The notes beneath the pieces were generated by a model. The model ran no database searches. It saw only the letters and a program-made list of their open reading frames with translations, and was not told where the DNA came from. The position numbers were made by a program, and so were the translations under genes. From Leisingera coralii (GTDB taxonomy: Bacteria > Pseudomonadota > Alphaproteobacteria > Rhodobacterales > Rhodobacteraceae), in assembly GCF_049056525.1 (NCBI RefSeq), contig NZ_JBHUPT010000069.1:1-64000 (forward strand): a DNA stretch of 64,000 nt, given 5' to 3'. Positions 35,417-45,136 of the stretch are shown piece by piece (within the stretch, counting starts at the first letter, position 1; every line of letters starts with the position of its first letter).

Positions 35417-35444
35417 ATGAAAATAGTATTGCAAACGTTTTCAT
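35417..35444. promoter_or_regulatory. LacI-family operator in the divergent tctA/lacI region
   Basis: A near-perfect palindrome GCAAACGTTTTC (35431-35442; 11 of 12 bases match GCAAACGTTTGC) has the central CG step typical of LacI-family operators. It sits within a larger repeat ATGAAAA (35417-35423) and TTTTCAT (35438-35444). TTGACA at 35397-35402 could be the -35 box of the regulator gene, placing the operator over or just after its promoter. Confidence 0.65.
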
Positions 35445-35469
35445 AAATCTTGCCTCAGGAGGGCGGATT

Positions 35470-36492
<1,023 letters not shown>

Positions 36493-36962
36493 CCGGAAAA
36501 GCCCAGGTTGGACAGGGCATATGTGCAGCAGAAGTATCGCCGAATTGGTGAATACCTGCTGTGCAAGCCCGTGTGCCGCTGAATCCATTTGGCGATACCA
36601 TCGGCGCAAGCACCGTGGAGCGGCAACACGTTCTTTGCCGGATAGACGCCCATAATGCTGATTTCAGCCATGGTTGCTCTTTATTCGAAGTGACACTGTG
36701 CAGAACATCACCTTGGCACACTGTGATGCCGTTAGGCGGGGGTATCCACGCCATCACTGGCAATCAAACCGGACCCGTCAGATCAGGCTCCCCAACGGCA
36801 CCCAGACTGCACCCGCCCCTGGTTAAAGGAGCGGGCTAGTGATTTACCGTCAGGCCGCCTCATTAGGGTCCGGGCCATGCGGGGCTTCTCGCCAAGTCCG
36901 GGAAGCAAGCCGTCGCGGACGCACTGTTTGGCGAACTCGAGCGCAAAGGCTAGGCGGCTTTG
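36493..36962. other. 470-base region without a supported gene
   Basis: This stretch between the LacI gene and the binding protein on the opposite strand has only short, inconsistent frames. A fragment at 36882-36953 reads GLLAKSGKQAVADALFGELE and then stops. It has a normal amino-acid look but no start or upstream continuation, so it may be the tail of a decayed gene. No transposase or repeat boundary was recognised. Confidence 0.4.
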
Positions 36963-38588
36963 TCAGCCCGCCAGATGTATGTCGTGCAGGTCCAGCTGAT
37001 AGAACGGGTGCATGTCAACATTGGCAAATTTCCCGCTCGAATGGTTATAGACCGAGCGCCAGTAGGGCTGGATCACCACCCCTTCGTCCTGCAGCAGCTT
37101 CTGCATCTTGGCCATGATTTCGCGGCGCTTGTCCGCATCGGCGATGGCCAGCCCCTGCTCCAGCAACGCATCGAACTCGGCATTGGCAAAACCGCTCTCG
37201 TTCCAGGGCGCGCCGGATTTATAAGCCAGCGACATGATCTGGATGCCCAGCGGCCGCGGGCCCCATTCGGTGGCCGAGAACGGGTATTTGGTCCAGTCGT
37301 TCCAGAAGGTTGCGCCGGGCAAGATCTTGCGCGCGACGTTCAGCCCCGCGTCCCGCATCTGCGCCGCCACCGCGTCGCAGGTGTTCTTCTGCCAATCTGT
37401 GTCCAGCGAGATCAACTCGAACTCGGTCTCGCCATGGCCCGCAGCGGCGACCATCTCGAGCCCTTTCTCCGGGTTCACTTCCAGCGGCGGCAGCTCGGCG
37501 TATTCGGGATGCACCGGGCAGACGTGGTGGTTTTCCCCTACCAGCCCCAGCCCGCCGATGCCCAGCTCCAGCAGCAGCGCATTCTCGACGCACAGCTGGA
37601 TGCCACGGCGTACATCGCGGCTGTCATAGGGCGCGCCGCCCTGGTTGAACCGCACTGCCAGAGTGCTGGCCGTCACCACATTGGTCGGCGTCCAGCCGAT
37701 GCCGGTGAACACATCGACGTAATCGCCATCGGTGCGGTAGGTCAGGTCGATCTCGTCACCCTCGGCCGCGGCCAGAACCGCCGTCTGGTCGGTGCCCAGA
37801 TCGATGAACTCGATCCGCTCCAGCCAGCCGCCCTCGCGCCAGTAGCCGTGATCGGGGTTGCGCACCAGCACGCCCTTTTCTCCAACGCTGTAGCTTTCGG
37901 GCAGATAGGCGCCGGTGCCGACCGGGTTCTCCAGCAGATCGCCGCCGTCATAGCTGCGGTGCACCACAGCTGCCGGGTAATCCGACAGGCCTGCAACCAG
38001 GCTGATGTCCGATTTCGACAGGTTCAGGATCACGGTGTGATCGCCGGCCACTTCCACCGCACCCTCGCGCAGCTTCTTGGTTTCCGGGTCCTGCAGCGCC
38101 GACACACGCGCCGCCATCGAATTGCCCTCGACCGTGCCATCGGCCCAGCGGGTCAGGTTGTGCAGCACATCTTCGGCGGTGAAATCATCGCCATTGTTCC
38201 ACTTGACACCTTTGCGCAGGTTCAGCCGGTACTGATCGGCGGTCTCATTCGCTTCCCAGCTTTCCAGCAGGCTTCCGGTCACGGTGCCGTCCCGGTTGAA
38301 GTTCGACAGGTAATCCAGCCAGCCGCGGCAGAAATTGGCCATCTCGGTCCAGTCCCACAGCCGCGGATCCTTCAGCGCCTTGGTCTCCATGTTGACGCGC
38401 AGCGTGCCGCCCTGCTGCGCCGCCGCCCGGGCTGGCGCGGGCGCGGCCAGGCCGATGGCCGAATAGGCCGCCGCGGCCGACAGGCCCAGCATCGTCGCGC
38501 GGCTCAAAAACTCGCGCTTGGTCATCAGCCCGGCGCGGTACTCGCGCGCATATAGCGCTGCCGCCGGATGGGTGGAATCGTTTGCCAT
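36963..38588 (-). CDS. ABC transporter substrate-binding protein, peptide/opine type (SBP_bac_5), without adjacent permeases
   Basis: This 541-residue periplasmic binding protein has an N-terminal twin-arginine-like region (TKREFLSRATMLG at 23-35), a hydrophobic stretch and a likely cleavage near PARAAAQQGG. The mature part shows the SBP_bac_5 pattern: LRKGVKWNNGDDFTAEDVLHNLTRW near 120-145 and NPVGTGAYLPESY near 215. Such proteins bind oligopeptides, opines or nickel complexes. It follows the amidase by 24 bases, but no permease or ATPase genes are present in the operon. The partner transporter must be elsewhere, or the gene serves another role. Confidence 0.86.
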   Translation of the reverse strand: MANDSTHPAAALYAREYRAGLMTKREFLSRATMLGLSAAAAYSAIGLAAPAPARAAAQQGGTLRVNMETKALKDPRLWDWTEMANFCRGWLDYLSNFNRDGTVTGSLLESWEANETADQYRLNLRKGVKWNNGDDFTAEDVLHNLTRWADGTVEGNSMAARVSALQDPETKKLREGAVEVAGDHTVILNLSKSDISLVAGLSDYPAAVVHRSYDGGDLLENPVGTGAYLPESYSVGEKGVLVRNPDHGYWREGGWLERIEFIDLGTDQTAVLAAAEGDEIDLTYRTDGDYVDVFTGIGWTPTNVVTASTLAVRFNQGGAPYDSRDVRRGIQLCVENALLLELGIGGLGLVGENHHVCPVHPEYAELPPLEVNPEKGLEMVAAAGHGETEFELISLDTDWQKNTCDAVAAQMRDAGLNVARKILPGATFWNDWTKYPFSATEWGPRPLGIQIMSLAYKSGAPWNESGFANAEFDALLEQGLAIADADKRREIMAKMQKLLQDEGVVIQPYWRSVYNHSSGKFANVDMHPFYQLDLHDIHLAG

Positions 38589-38612
38589 TGTCCGTCTCCC
38601 TGGTTTGGCCCG

Positions 38613-40058
38613 TCAGAGCATATGATTTTGGACACTTGTGTCCATTGGTTTCGGTCCGCCGCTGGTGAACCATGCGCCGCGGGCGCGTTCAAACGCCAGC
38701 CCGGCGCGGAAAACCGTCGCCTCGTCGAACGGGCGGCCGGTTATCTGCACTCCCATCGGCACGCCGCTGGCCGATTGCGCGACCGGCACCGACAGCACCG
38801 GATGGGTCCCCAGCATGTTGAACGGCACGGTCAGTGCCCAGCCCAGCATGCTGTCCATCTCCCGGCCATTGATCTGCAGGCTGTCACTGGCGGGGTCGAA
38901 ATTCGCAGGCACCGCCGGAATCGCCGTTGCCGGGCACAAAGGCAGATCATATCCCGCCATCGCCTTCCCGAGTGCCCGCCCGGCCTCGCCTGCGGTGGTC
39001 AGCGCCGCCAGGTAATCGCGCGGCCGGACCGCCAGCCCGGCGCGGGCGAAATCGCTGGCATAGGGCGTCATCCGCTCCCAGCCGGCATCATTTTCGGGTG
39101 CGATGGAGGTGCCGAAGATCAGCCGAAGATGGGTCAGCGCCGCCTGCAGAACATCGTTGCCCCAGGGCAGGCTGATCTCCGTGACCTTGGCGCCCAGGTC
39201 GCGGAACAGCTGCGCCGCGGTCTCCAGCGCTGCCAGCATCTCAGGCTCGACTTCAAAGAACCCCAGATCACGCGAGACCGCCACCCGCAGCCCCTTGATC
39301 CTGGAAGGACCTGGCCGGATTTCCTGATAGGGCAGGGTGCAGGGGTCCTCCGGGTGCGGGCCGCTCAGCAGGTTCTGAAACAGCAGCGCATCACCAACGC
39401 TGCGCGCCATTGGGCCAGTGTGGCAATAGGGGTCCAGGTTGAACGGCGCATCCACCGGGTTGCGCCCGCGCGGCGGCTTGTAGCCCACTACCCCGCAGCA
39501 GGCGGCGGGAATGTGGATCGAGCCGCCGATGTCAGAGCCTGTCGCCAGAGTCGCCGAACCTGCCGCCAGCGCCGCCCCCGCCCCGCCGGAGGAGCCGCCC
39601 GGCGTCATTGCGGTGTTCCAGGGGTTGCGGGTCACGCCCCAGCGGCGCGACCAGGTGACTGCGGCGCAGGAATATTCCGGCGTGGCGCTGCGGGCATGCA
39701 CAATGGCCCCCGCTTCCAGCACCCGCTGGTTGATGGGCGAGGTCGCGGGCTGCGGCGCCTCGCTGGCCAGCAGCGACCCGGCAGAGGTCGGCTGCCCGGC
39801 GATATGGCCGGAATCCTTGACCGCAACGCAGATCCCCTCCAGCGGCCGTGGCGTCGGCCCCCTGCCCATATACCGCGCCTCGGCCTCACCCGCGGCCTCC
39901 CGCGCGGCCTCGAAAAAGCGGTATGTCAGGGCGTTGACCGCCGGCTCCGTCGCCTCGGCCCGGGCAATCACCGCCTCGGTCAGCTCCACCGGCGACAGCG
40001 CCTTTTTCCGGAAGGCCGCCAGCGCCTCCGCCGCCCCAAGATAGGCCAGACCGCTCAT
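38613..40058 (-). CDS. amidase (amidase signature family)
   Basis: This 481-residue hydrolase of the amidase signature family has an intact Ser-cisSer-Lys triad: K81 in VAVKDSGH, S156 in TPGGSSGGA and S180 in GSDIGGSIHIPA. Length and the YKPPRGRNP motif after the triad are normal. The start overlaps the stop of the upstream aminotransferase by four bases. It would hydrolyse a linear or cyclic amide; with the adjacent aminotransferase this suggests breakdown of an amino amide. The substrate is not known. Confidence 0.87.
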   Translation of the reverse strand: MSGLAYLGAAEALAAFRKKALSPVELTEAVIARAEATEPAVNALTYRFFEAAREAAGEAEARYMGRGPTPRPLEGICVAVKDSGHIAGQPTSAGSLLASEAPQPATSPINQRVLEAGAIVHARSATPEYSCAAVTWSRRWGVTRNPWNTAMTPGGSSGGAGAALAAGSATLATGSDIGGSIHIPAACCGVVGYKPPRGRNPVDAPFNLDPYCHTGPMARSVGDALLFQNLLSGPHPEDPCTLPYQEIRPGPSRIKGLRVAVSRDLGFFEVEPEMLAALETAAQLFRDLGAKVTEISLPWGNDVLQAALTHLRLIFGTSIAPENDAGWERMTPYASDFARAGLAVRPRDYLAALTTAGEAGRALGKAMAGYDLPLCPATAIPAVPANFDPASDSLQINGREMDSMLGWALTVPFNMLGTHPVLSVPVAQSASGVPMGVQITGRPFDEATVFRAGLAFERARGAWFTSGGPKPMDTSVQNHML

Positions 40059-41344
40059 GCGGGGGCCGTGACGGACTGGACCGCCGCCTGCATCACCGCC
40101 ATGATCTCGCCGATCTCCTCACCGGTGCAGATATAGGGCGGTGCAATCGCCAGAACCGGCCCGATGATGCGGAAGAACACGCCCCGCCGCTCGGCCTCCT
40201 GCCCCGCGGCGCGGGCGAGACCTTCGGTGTCCATCTCCACCGCCGCCAGCATCCCCTGGCAGCGCACATCCCGAACGCTGGGCGCGCCGCGCAGCCGCTC
40301 CAGCCCCGCCGCAATCCGCGCGCCCAGCCGCTGTGTATGCGCGGGAAGGTCCATTTCCTCATAGATATCAAGGCATTCCAGCGCTACGGCCGCGCCCGCC
40401 GGATGTCCGCCATAGGTCACGCCATGGCCAAAGGTGCCGTATTCATGGCCCAGCGACCGGATCGTCTCATAGACCTCACCGGTCATCGCCACCGCTGACA
40501 TCGGAAAGACCGAGGCGGTCAGCTGCTTGGCCAGCGTCATCATGTCGGGGCGGATGCCATAGGTCTCGCAGCCAAACCATTCGCCGGTGCGCCCGAAACC
40601 GCAGATGATCTCATCGGCGATCAGCAGGATATCGTGGCGCGCCAGAACCTCCTGTATTTCGCTCCAATATCCCTCCGGCGGCAGGATAACCCCGCCGGCG
40701 CCCATCGCAGGCTCGCCGATAAAGGCGCCGATGGTGCCCGGGTCAGCCGCGCGGATCAGCGCATCCAGCTCCCTTGCCCGGCGCCTGGAGAAGGCAATCT
40801 CGCTCTCGCCTGGCTCCGCGTCCTGCAAATAATGCGGCCGCCCGGTGCGCAGCACCGCGTCCAGCGGCAGGTCGAACCCGTCATGACAATAAGCCAGCCC
40901 TGTCAGCGCCGCGCTCATCTGGCCCGAGCCGTGATAGGCGCCCTCGCGGGCGATGATGCGCTTCTTGTCCGTCCGGCCCTTGGCGTTCCAGTAAAAGCGC
41001 GCGAATTTCGCCGCCGTTTCCACCGCCTCGGAGCCGGAGGTGCCAAAGAACACCCGCGCCATGCCCGGCAGCCGCGCCACCAGCCGCGCCGCCAGCTCAT
41101 CCGCAACCGCAGGTGTGCGCCCCATGAAGGAATGGTAATAGGCAAGCTGGGACATTTGCCGCGTCAACGCCTGCGTCAGCCGCTCCGGCGTGAACCCCAG
41201 CGACGAACACCACAGCGCGGACACCGCATCGATACAGGATTTGCCATCCGCATCGGTCACCCGGATCCCCTCGCCGCGGACAAAGCGGCTGGGCGGATCG
41301 GTTTCAGCCAGAGCCGGATCGGTGAATGGGAAAAGCTGTGCCAT
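40055..41344 (-). CDS. class III aminotransferase (omega-amino acid or amine, PLP dependent)
   Basis: This 429-residue fold-type I aminotransferase has GTSGSEAVETAAKFAR (phosphate site, about residues 101-116), the catalytic Asp in LLIADEIICGFGRTG (D244) and the PLP lysine K273 in MTLAKQLTAS. Class III members act on beta- or omega-amino acids, diamines or taurine, usually with pyruvate as acceptor. AGGAGG precedes the ATG at 41344, which was preferred over a start 10 codons upstream. It begins a three-gene operon with the amidase and binding protein and is divergent from a LysR gene. Confidence 0.86.
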   Translation of the reverse strand: MAQLFPFTDPALAETDPPSRFVRGEGIRVTDADGKSCIDAVSALWCSSLGFTPERLTQALTRQMSQLAYYHSFMGRTPAVADELAARLVARLPGMARVFFGTSGSEAVETAAKFARFYWNAKGRTDKKRIIAREGAYHGSGQMSAALTGLAYCHDGFDLPLDAVLRTGRPHYLQDAEPGESEIAFSRRRARELDALIRAADPGTIGAFIGEPAMGAGGVILPPEGYWSEIQEVLARHDILLIADEIICGFGRTGEWFGCETYGIRPDMMTLAKQLTASVFPMSAVAMTGEVYETIRSLGHEYGTFGHGVTYGGHPAGAAVALECLDIYEEMDLPAHTQRLGARIAAGLERLRGAPSVRDVRCQGMLAAVEMDTEGLARAAGQEAERRGVFFRIIGPVLAIAPPYICTGEEIGEIMAVMQAAVQSVTAPA

Positions 41345-41400
41345 GCGAACCTCCTGCAACCGGGTTGCCAGCACCTTGATGCAGGCGGTTTATTCAGTCA

Positions 41401-41413
41401 AATTACAATAATT
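41401..41413. promoter_or_regulatory. candidate LysR binding site in the divergent promoter
   Basis: AATTACAATAATT is an interrupted palindrome (AATTA, 3 bases, TAATT) that resembles the T-N11-A LysR box. It lies between the aminotransferase start (41344) and the LysR start (41437), in the AT-rich part of the gap, where an autogenous LysR site is expected. Confidence 0.5.
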
Positions 41414-41436
41414 CCGCTTTTACAGGAGATTTTCTC

Positions 41437-42360
41437 ATGTCTGGCCGTGGCTTGCCCAACCTGAATGCCCTCCGCGTCCTGGCCGCCGTCGCGCGCGAGG
41501 GCGGGTTCTCCAAGGCCGCCGATACTCTGGGTGTCACCCAGTCGGCGGTCAGCAAGCAAATCGCTGCGCTGGAGGCGGAATTGCAGCAGCCGCTGTTTCT
41601 GCGATCGCACCGCAAGGCGGAGATCACCGCCTATGGCCGCCATGTCGCCGATCTGGCGGCAGAGGCCTTTGGCCGCATCGAAACCGGGCTGCAGCAGGCC
41701 AAGGCGCCGCTGCCGGAGCAGATCCGCTTCTGGGGCGATGCCGATTTCACCGAGCTGTGGCTGTTTCCGCGCCTGCGCCGGTTCGAGGCGCTGCACCCCG
41801 ATATCCGTATCTCGATCTCGGTTCAGGTCGGCATGAACCGCCCGCCCGGCGCCGAGTTTGACTGCGCGGTGGTCTGGGGGCGCGGCGACTGGACCGGCTG
41901 CAGGTTCGAGCCCTTGCTGACCAACACCGTATTCCCGGTTGCCGCGCCGCAGTATTTCCGCGCCCTCGACCGCGCGCCGCAGCTCTCGGACATCCCCGAG
42001 CCGCATCTGATCCACGATCAGAGCCGGTCCTGGTGGCGCGCCTTCCGCGATGCGCTTGGCGACCGCAGCCTGAACCCCGACGCCGGGCGGATCTACAACC
42101 GCTCCATACTGTGTCTGGCGGCGGCGGCGCGAGGCGACGGAGTAACCATCGGAGACGAAGTCACCACCCGAGGTCATATTGAGGATAAGACGCTGGTCTG
42201 CCCCTTCGATATCAGGCTGCCGTCGCCGGACTCCTATTTCTTTCTTCAGCCGGAAAACGGTCTCAGGACCGATGCGCTGTTGCGGTTCAGGGAATGGCTT
42301 CACGCTGAGGCGGCCGAGCACACCCGCTTTTTCCGAAGTTTTTGGCGCCACCGGAAATAG
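41437..42360 (+). CDS. LysR-family transcriptional regulator
   Basis: This 307-residue regulator has an N-terminal LysR HTH (residues 5-64; LRVLAAVAREGGFSKAADTL, then VTQSAVSKQIAALEAEL) and a C-terminal substrate-binding domain of the GcvA-like type (ADFTELWLFPRLRRFEALHPDI). TACAGGAGA lies upstream of the ATG. It is divergent from the aminotransferase-amidase-binding protein operon and probably controls it. Confidence 0.87.
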   Translation: MSGRGLPNLNALRVLAAVAREGGFSKAADTLGVTQSAVSKQIAALEAELQQPLFLRSHRKAEITAYGRHVADLAAEAFGRIETGLQQAKAPLPEQIRFWGDADFTELWLFPRLRRFEALHPDIRISISVQVGMNRPPGAEFDCAVVWGRGDWTGCRFEPLLTNTVFPVAAPQYFRALDRAPQLSDIPEPHLIHDQSRSWWRAFRDALGDRSLNPDAGRIYNRSILCLAAAARGDGVTIGDEVTTRGHIEDKTLVCPFDIRLPSPDSYFFLQPENGLRTDALLRFREWLHAEAAEHTRFFRSFWRHRK

Positions 42361-42423
42361 AACCCGAGATCAGGTGCCTGCCCCGCTTGGCACCGGCTGT
42401 CCGCAAATGGCAATGCTTGGGTG

Positions 42424-43479
42424 TCAGTTCGCGGTGGAGGCTGCGCTGCCGGCAGCGGTCCCGGATCCGTCTGCGCAGGACTGCTTGCGGAACTGGCTGG
42501 GGGTTGCGCCCTCGCGCTGGCGGAAGGCGCGTTCGAAAGCGGAAACTTCGGAATAGCCCAGCCGCTCCGAGATGTCGTGCAGCTGCGCGCCGGGGGCCAA
42601 CAGCATGCGCTTGGCGATCTCCATCCGGCAGCCCGCCAGCAGGCGGGAGAACTTCTGCCCCTCATCCTCCAGCCGCCGCCGCAGGGTGCGGCGCGACATG
42701 CCCAGGGCGGCGGCGATGGCGGTCTGCTCAAAGCTCTCGCGGCCGATCCGCATCAGCAGCTCGCGGCGCACCCGCACGGTCACCGGCGCTTCGCGTTCGC
42801 TTTGCCGGGCGGTGCGGACAATCGACTGCGAGGCGGTCTTGAAGGCGGGGTTTTCGCGGTCCGCCAGCGGCAGATCGAGCAGGCCCGCGGAAAACACCAG
42901 CGTGTTCGAGGGCGCAGCATACTGCACCGGGCAGCGCGGCCCGGCAGCGCTGCGGCTGTGCAGGGCGCTTGATTCGTGCTCCAGCGACAACAGCTCGGGC
43001 CGCCAGTCCGGGCCGGTGGCGGAGCGGATCAGGCTGTGGAACACCGACAGCGTCAGCTCCGCATCCTGCTGCCGCGGCCAGATGCGGGTGTCGAGGATCC
43101 GGTAGGTCAGCCGCGCCTTGTCCCCATCGACCGTCAGCCGCAGCTCCGAGTCGCTTTGCACCATCGGAAAGGCATTGCGGAATAGCGCCAGCGCCGCCCC
43201 CAGCGTTGGCGCCTGCAGGATGTATTCCCCAAGCGTGCCAAGGTTTTGCAGGTCGAAGACCGAGCCGACCCGCCAGCCGAAATCGGGGAGGTTCAGCTGG
43301 TCCGAGGCGTGTTCGCAGAAGTCCACGAATTTCTTCAGGCCAATCTCGCCCTCCAGGTCCTGCGGGCTGATCCCGGCGTTGCGGGAAATCGAGGCGGCAT
43401 CGCCGTTCATGAACTCGACGGCCCGCAGCGGGTCGTTCAAAGTGGAGGCGGAAATCCGGGGCTGGTAGGTGTGTGGCAT
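42424..43479 (-). CDS. AraC-family regulator with OruR/ArgR-like N-terminal domain
   Basis: This 351-residue protein has an N-terminal ligand-binding domain of the type found in OruR-like regulators (NAGISPQDLEGEIGLKKFVDFCEHA, about residues 30-60, and NLGTLGEYILQAPTLGAAL). It has a C-terminal AraC HTH (about 240-335; AAALGMSRRTLRRRLEDEG, then LGYSEVSAFERAFRQREGATPSQFR). The ATG at 43479 follows GAGGAA; the frame upstream to 43608 is not supported. It is divergent from the quinohemoprotein amine dehydrogenase operon, with 21-base direct repeats in between, so it is one of two candidate regulators of that operon. Confidence 0.85.
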   Translation of the reverse strand: MPHTYQPRISASTLNDPLRAVEFMNGDAASISRNAGISPQDLEGEIGLKKFVDFCEHASDQLNLPDFGWRVGSVFDLQNLGTLGEYILQAPTLGAALALFRNAFPMVQSDSELRLTVDGDKARLTYRILDTRIWPRQQDAELTLSVFHSLIRSATGPDWRPELLSLEHESSALHSRSAAGPRCPVQYAAPSNTLVFSAGLLDLPLADRENPAFKTASQSIVRTARQSEREAPVTVRVRRELLMRIGRESFEQTAIAAALGMSRRTLRRRLEDEGQKFSRLLAGCRMEIAKRMLLAPGAQLHDISERLGYSEVSAFERAFRQREGATPSQFRKQSCADGSGTAAGSAASTAN

Positions 43480-43567
43480 CGCGCAGTTCCTCAGGATTGC
43501 GCCAGAATACCGCAAAATTCCCTCATTCGAGAAAAATTGCCGTAACCGGGGCCCAAGCGGCCGAATC

Positions 43568-43602
43568 TGTCCGGAAATGTCGGGTTGTTGTCCGGAAGTG
43601 TC
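43568..43602. promoter_or_regulatory. 21-base-spaced direct repeats upstream of the qhp operon
   Basis: TGTCCGGAAATGTC at 43568-43581 and TGTCCGGAAGTGTC at 43589-43602 differ at one base and are 21 bases apart, two helical turns. AraC-family activators bind such direct repeats next to or overlapping the -35 box. They lie 38-72 bases upstream of the qhpG start and between the operon and the divergent AraC gene. Confidence 0.65.
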
Positions 43603-43639
43603 CGCCACAAGGGGCGGCCTGCCGGGGCACCTTGGCTAA

Positions 43640-45136
43640 ATGGCACCTCAAATAGGCACCTTTGATATTGCGATTGCAGGCGGCGGCCCGGCCGGGTCGG
43701 TGGCGGCGGTTCTGCTGGCGCGGGCCGGGTTCAGCGTGGCGCTGGCCACTCTGCCGCCGCGTGCGCCCCGGTATGAGGGGATGTCCGCCCGCGTCGCGGC
43801 GATCCTGGCGCGGCACCACCTGCCGCTGGCCGGGATCGGCCCGGCGGCGCAGCGCCATGTCAGCTGGGGCGCGTTCCAGGGCGGCCAGAACAGCGAGCAT
43901 CTGGCCGACCGCAGCGCGTTTGATGCCGGGCTGCTGGAGGCGGTGCGGGCCGAAGGTGTCAGCGTTATCTATGCGGCGGTGTCCAGCGTGCGGCCTGAGG
44001 CGGGTGAAATCCGCCTGGCCGATGGTCAAAGCATTGCCGCCCGGCTGCTGTTTGAGGCCCGCGGCCGCCGGGCGCCGCGCCAGAGTTCGGATCTGAACCG
44101 GGCTGAGCTGGTGGGGCCGGACACGATCTCCGTTGCCGGATTTGTGCCGCCGCAGGCGGGAGATATGGAGACGCCGCGGATCGAGGCGCGGCCCGACGGC
44201 TGGGTCTGGTCGGTTCCTGTGGACCGCGAGCGGCTGTGGCTGCAGGCGGTGGGTGCTGCGGCTTCGCTGGGCCAGACGGGCGGCAAGACGGCTGTGACGG
44301 CGCTGTGGCAGACGGTGGCGGGAGATGCTCCGATGCCCCGCCGCCCCGTTGTTCATGCGATTGCGCCGCGGCTGGCGGCGCCGGATCTGGATCCACGCTG
44401 CCCGCGGCTGGGTGATGCGGCGGTGGCGCTGGACCCCCTGTCGGGGCACGGGATGTTCTGGGCGGTGTCCTCGGCGCTGATGGCGGTGCCCGTCGCGCGG
44501 GCGCTCTTGTCCGGGGAGGCGGAACTGGCTCGCGAGTTCTACCGCAACCGGGTGGCAGAGACCTTTTGGCGGCAGGCGCGGGTGGGCCGGGATTTCTACC
44601 GCGAGGCGGGGTTTCAGACGCCGTTCTGGCAGCAGCGCGCGGCCTGGCCGGACGATGCGCCGGCCCATGACACGGACATCCGCCCTCACACCGCGACGCG
44701 GGTGGTCGTGCAGGACGGGCATCTGGCGCGGCGCGAGGTGCTGATCACCCGGGACGCACCGGGCGGTGCGGCTTTTGCTGCCGGGCAGGAGATCGTGCCG
44801 CTGCTGCGCCGCCTGGACGGCCAGCCGCTGCCGGATGCGACCCGCTTTCACAGCGCGGTTCTGCCCGAGGCCCCGCCGCAGGCGGCCCGGGCGATCCATC
44901 AATGGCTTTTATCGCAAGGCTTCACCGAGGGGCGCAGATCCCCTGGGACACTGCAAACAGGGAGACTGAACCATGCAACTACGACCCCGCGGCCTGACGG
45001 CTGCACTTCTGATATCTGCGGCGGGCGCGGTGCCGGCGATGGGCAGCGAGGAGCTGCTGAAGAACACCTGCTCTGCCTGCCACACGGCAGGGGAGGGCGG
45101 GCTGAGCCGGATCAGCGGCCAGCGCAAGACGCCTGA
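43640..45136 (+). CDS. qhpG: FAD-dependent monooxygenase QhpG for CTQ cofactor biogenesis (3' end doubtful)
   Basis: This flavoprotein has an N-terminal FAD motif (IAIAGGGPAGSVAAVLLA), and a second FAD-site region DAAVALDPLSGHGMFWA near residue 255. In Paracoccus QhpG dihydroxylates the tryptophan of QhpC to form the quinone of cysteine tryptophylquinone. The frame as read is 498 codons and overlaps qhpA by 164 bases, which is abnormal. A shift by one base near the GGGG at about 44931-44934 would instead end the gene at a TGA at 44967-44969, three bases before the qhpA ATG, giving about 443 residues. A frameshift in the source or the sequence is therefore likely. No good ribosome site precedes 43640. 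Confidence 0.82.
   Translation: MAPQIGTFDIAIAGGGPAGSVAAVLLARAGFSVALATLPPRAPRYEGMSARVAAILARHHLPLAGIGPAAQRHVSWGAFQGGQNSEHLADRSAFDAGLLEAVRAEGVSVIYAAVSSVRPEAGEIRLADGQSIAARLLFEARGRRAPRQSSDLNRAELVGPDTISVAGFVPPQAGDMETPRIEARPDGWVWSVPVDRERLWLQAVGAAASLGQTGGKTAVTALWQTVAGDAPMPRRPVVHAIAPRLAAPDLDPRCPRLGDAAVALDPLSGHGMFWAVSSALMAVPVARALLSGEAELAREFYRNRVAETFWRQARVGRDFYREAGFQTPFWQQRAAWPDDAPAHDTDIRPHTATRVVVQDGHLARREVLITRDAPGGAAFAAGQEIVPLLRRLDGQPLPDATRFHSAVLPEAPPQAARAIHQWLLSQGFTEGRRSPGTLQTGRLNHATTTPRPDGCTSDICGGRGAGDGQRGAAEEHLLCLPHGRGGRAEPDQRPAQDA

Noticed and set aside
36882..36953. Coding fragment reading LAKSGKQAVADALFGELE
   Set aside because: It has no start, is preceded by a stop within 30 bases, and cannot be assigned to a family; kept only as a note on the intergenic region.
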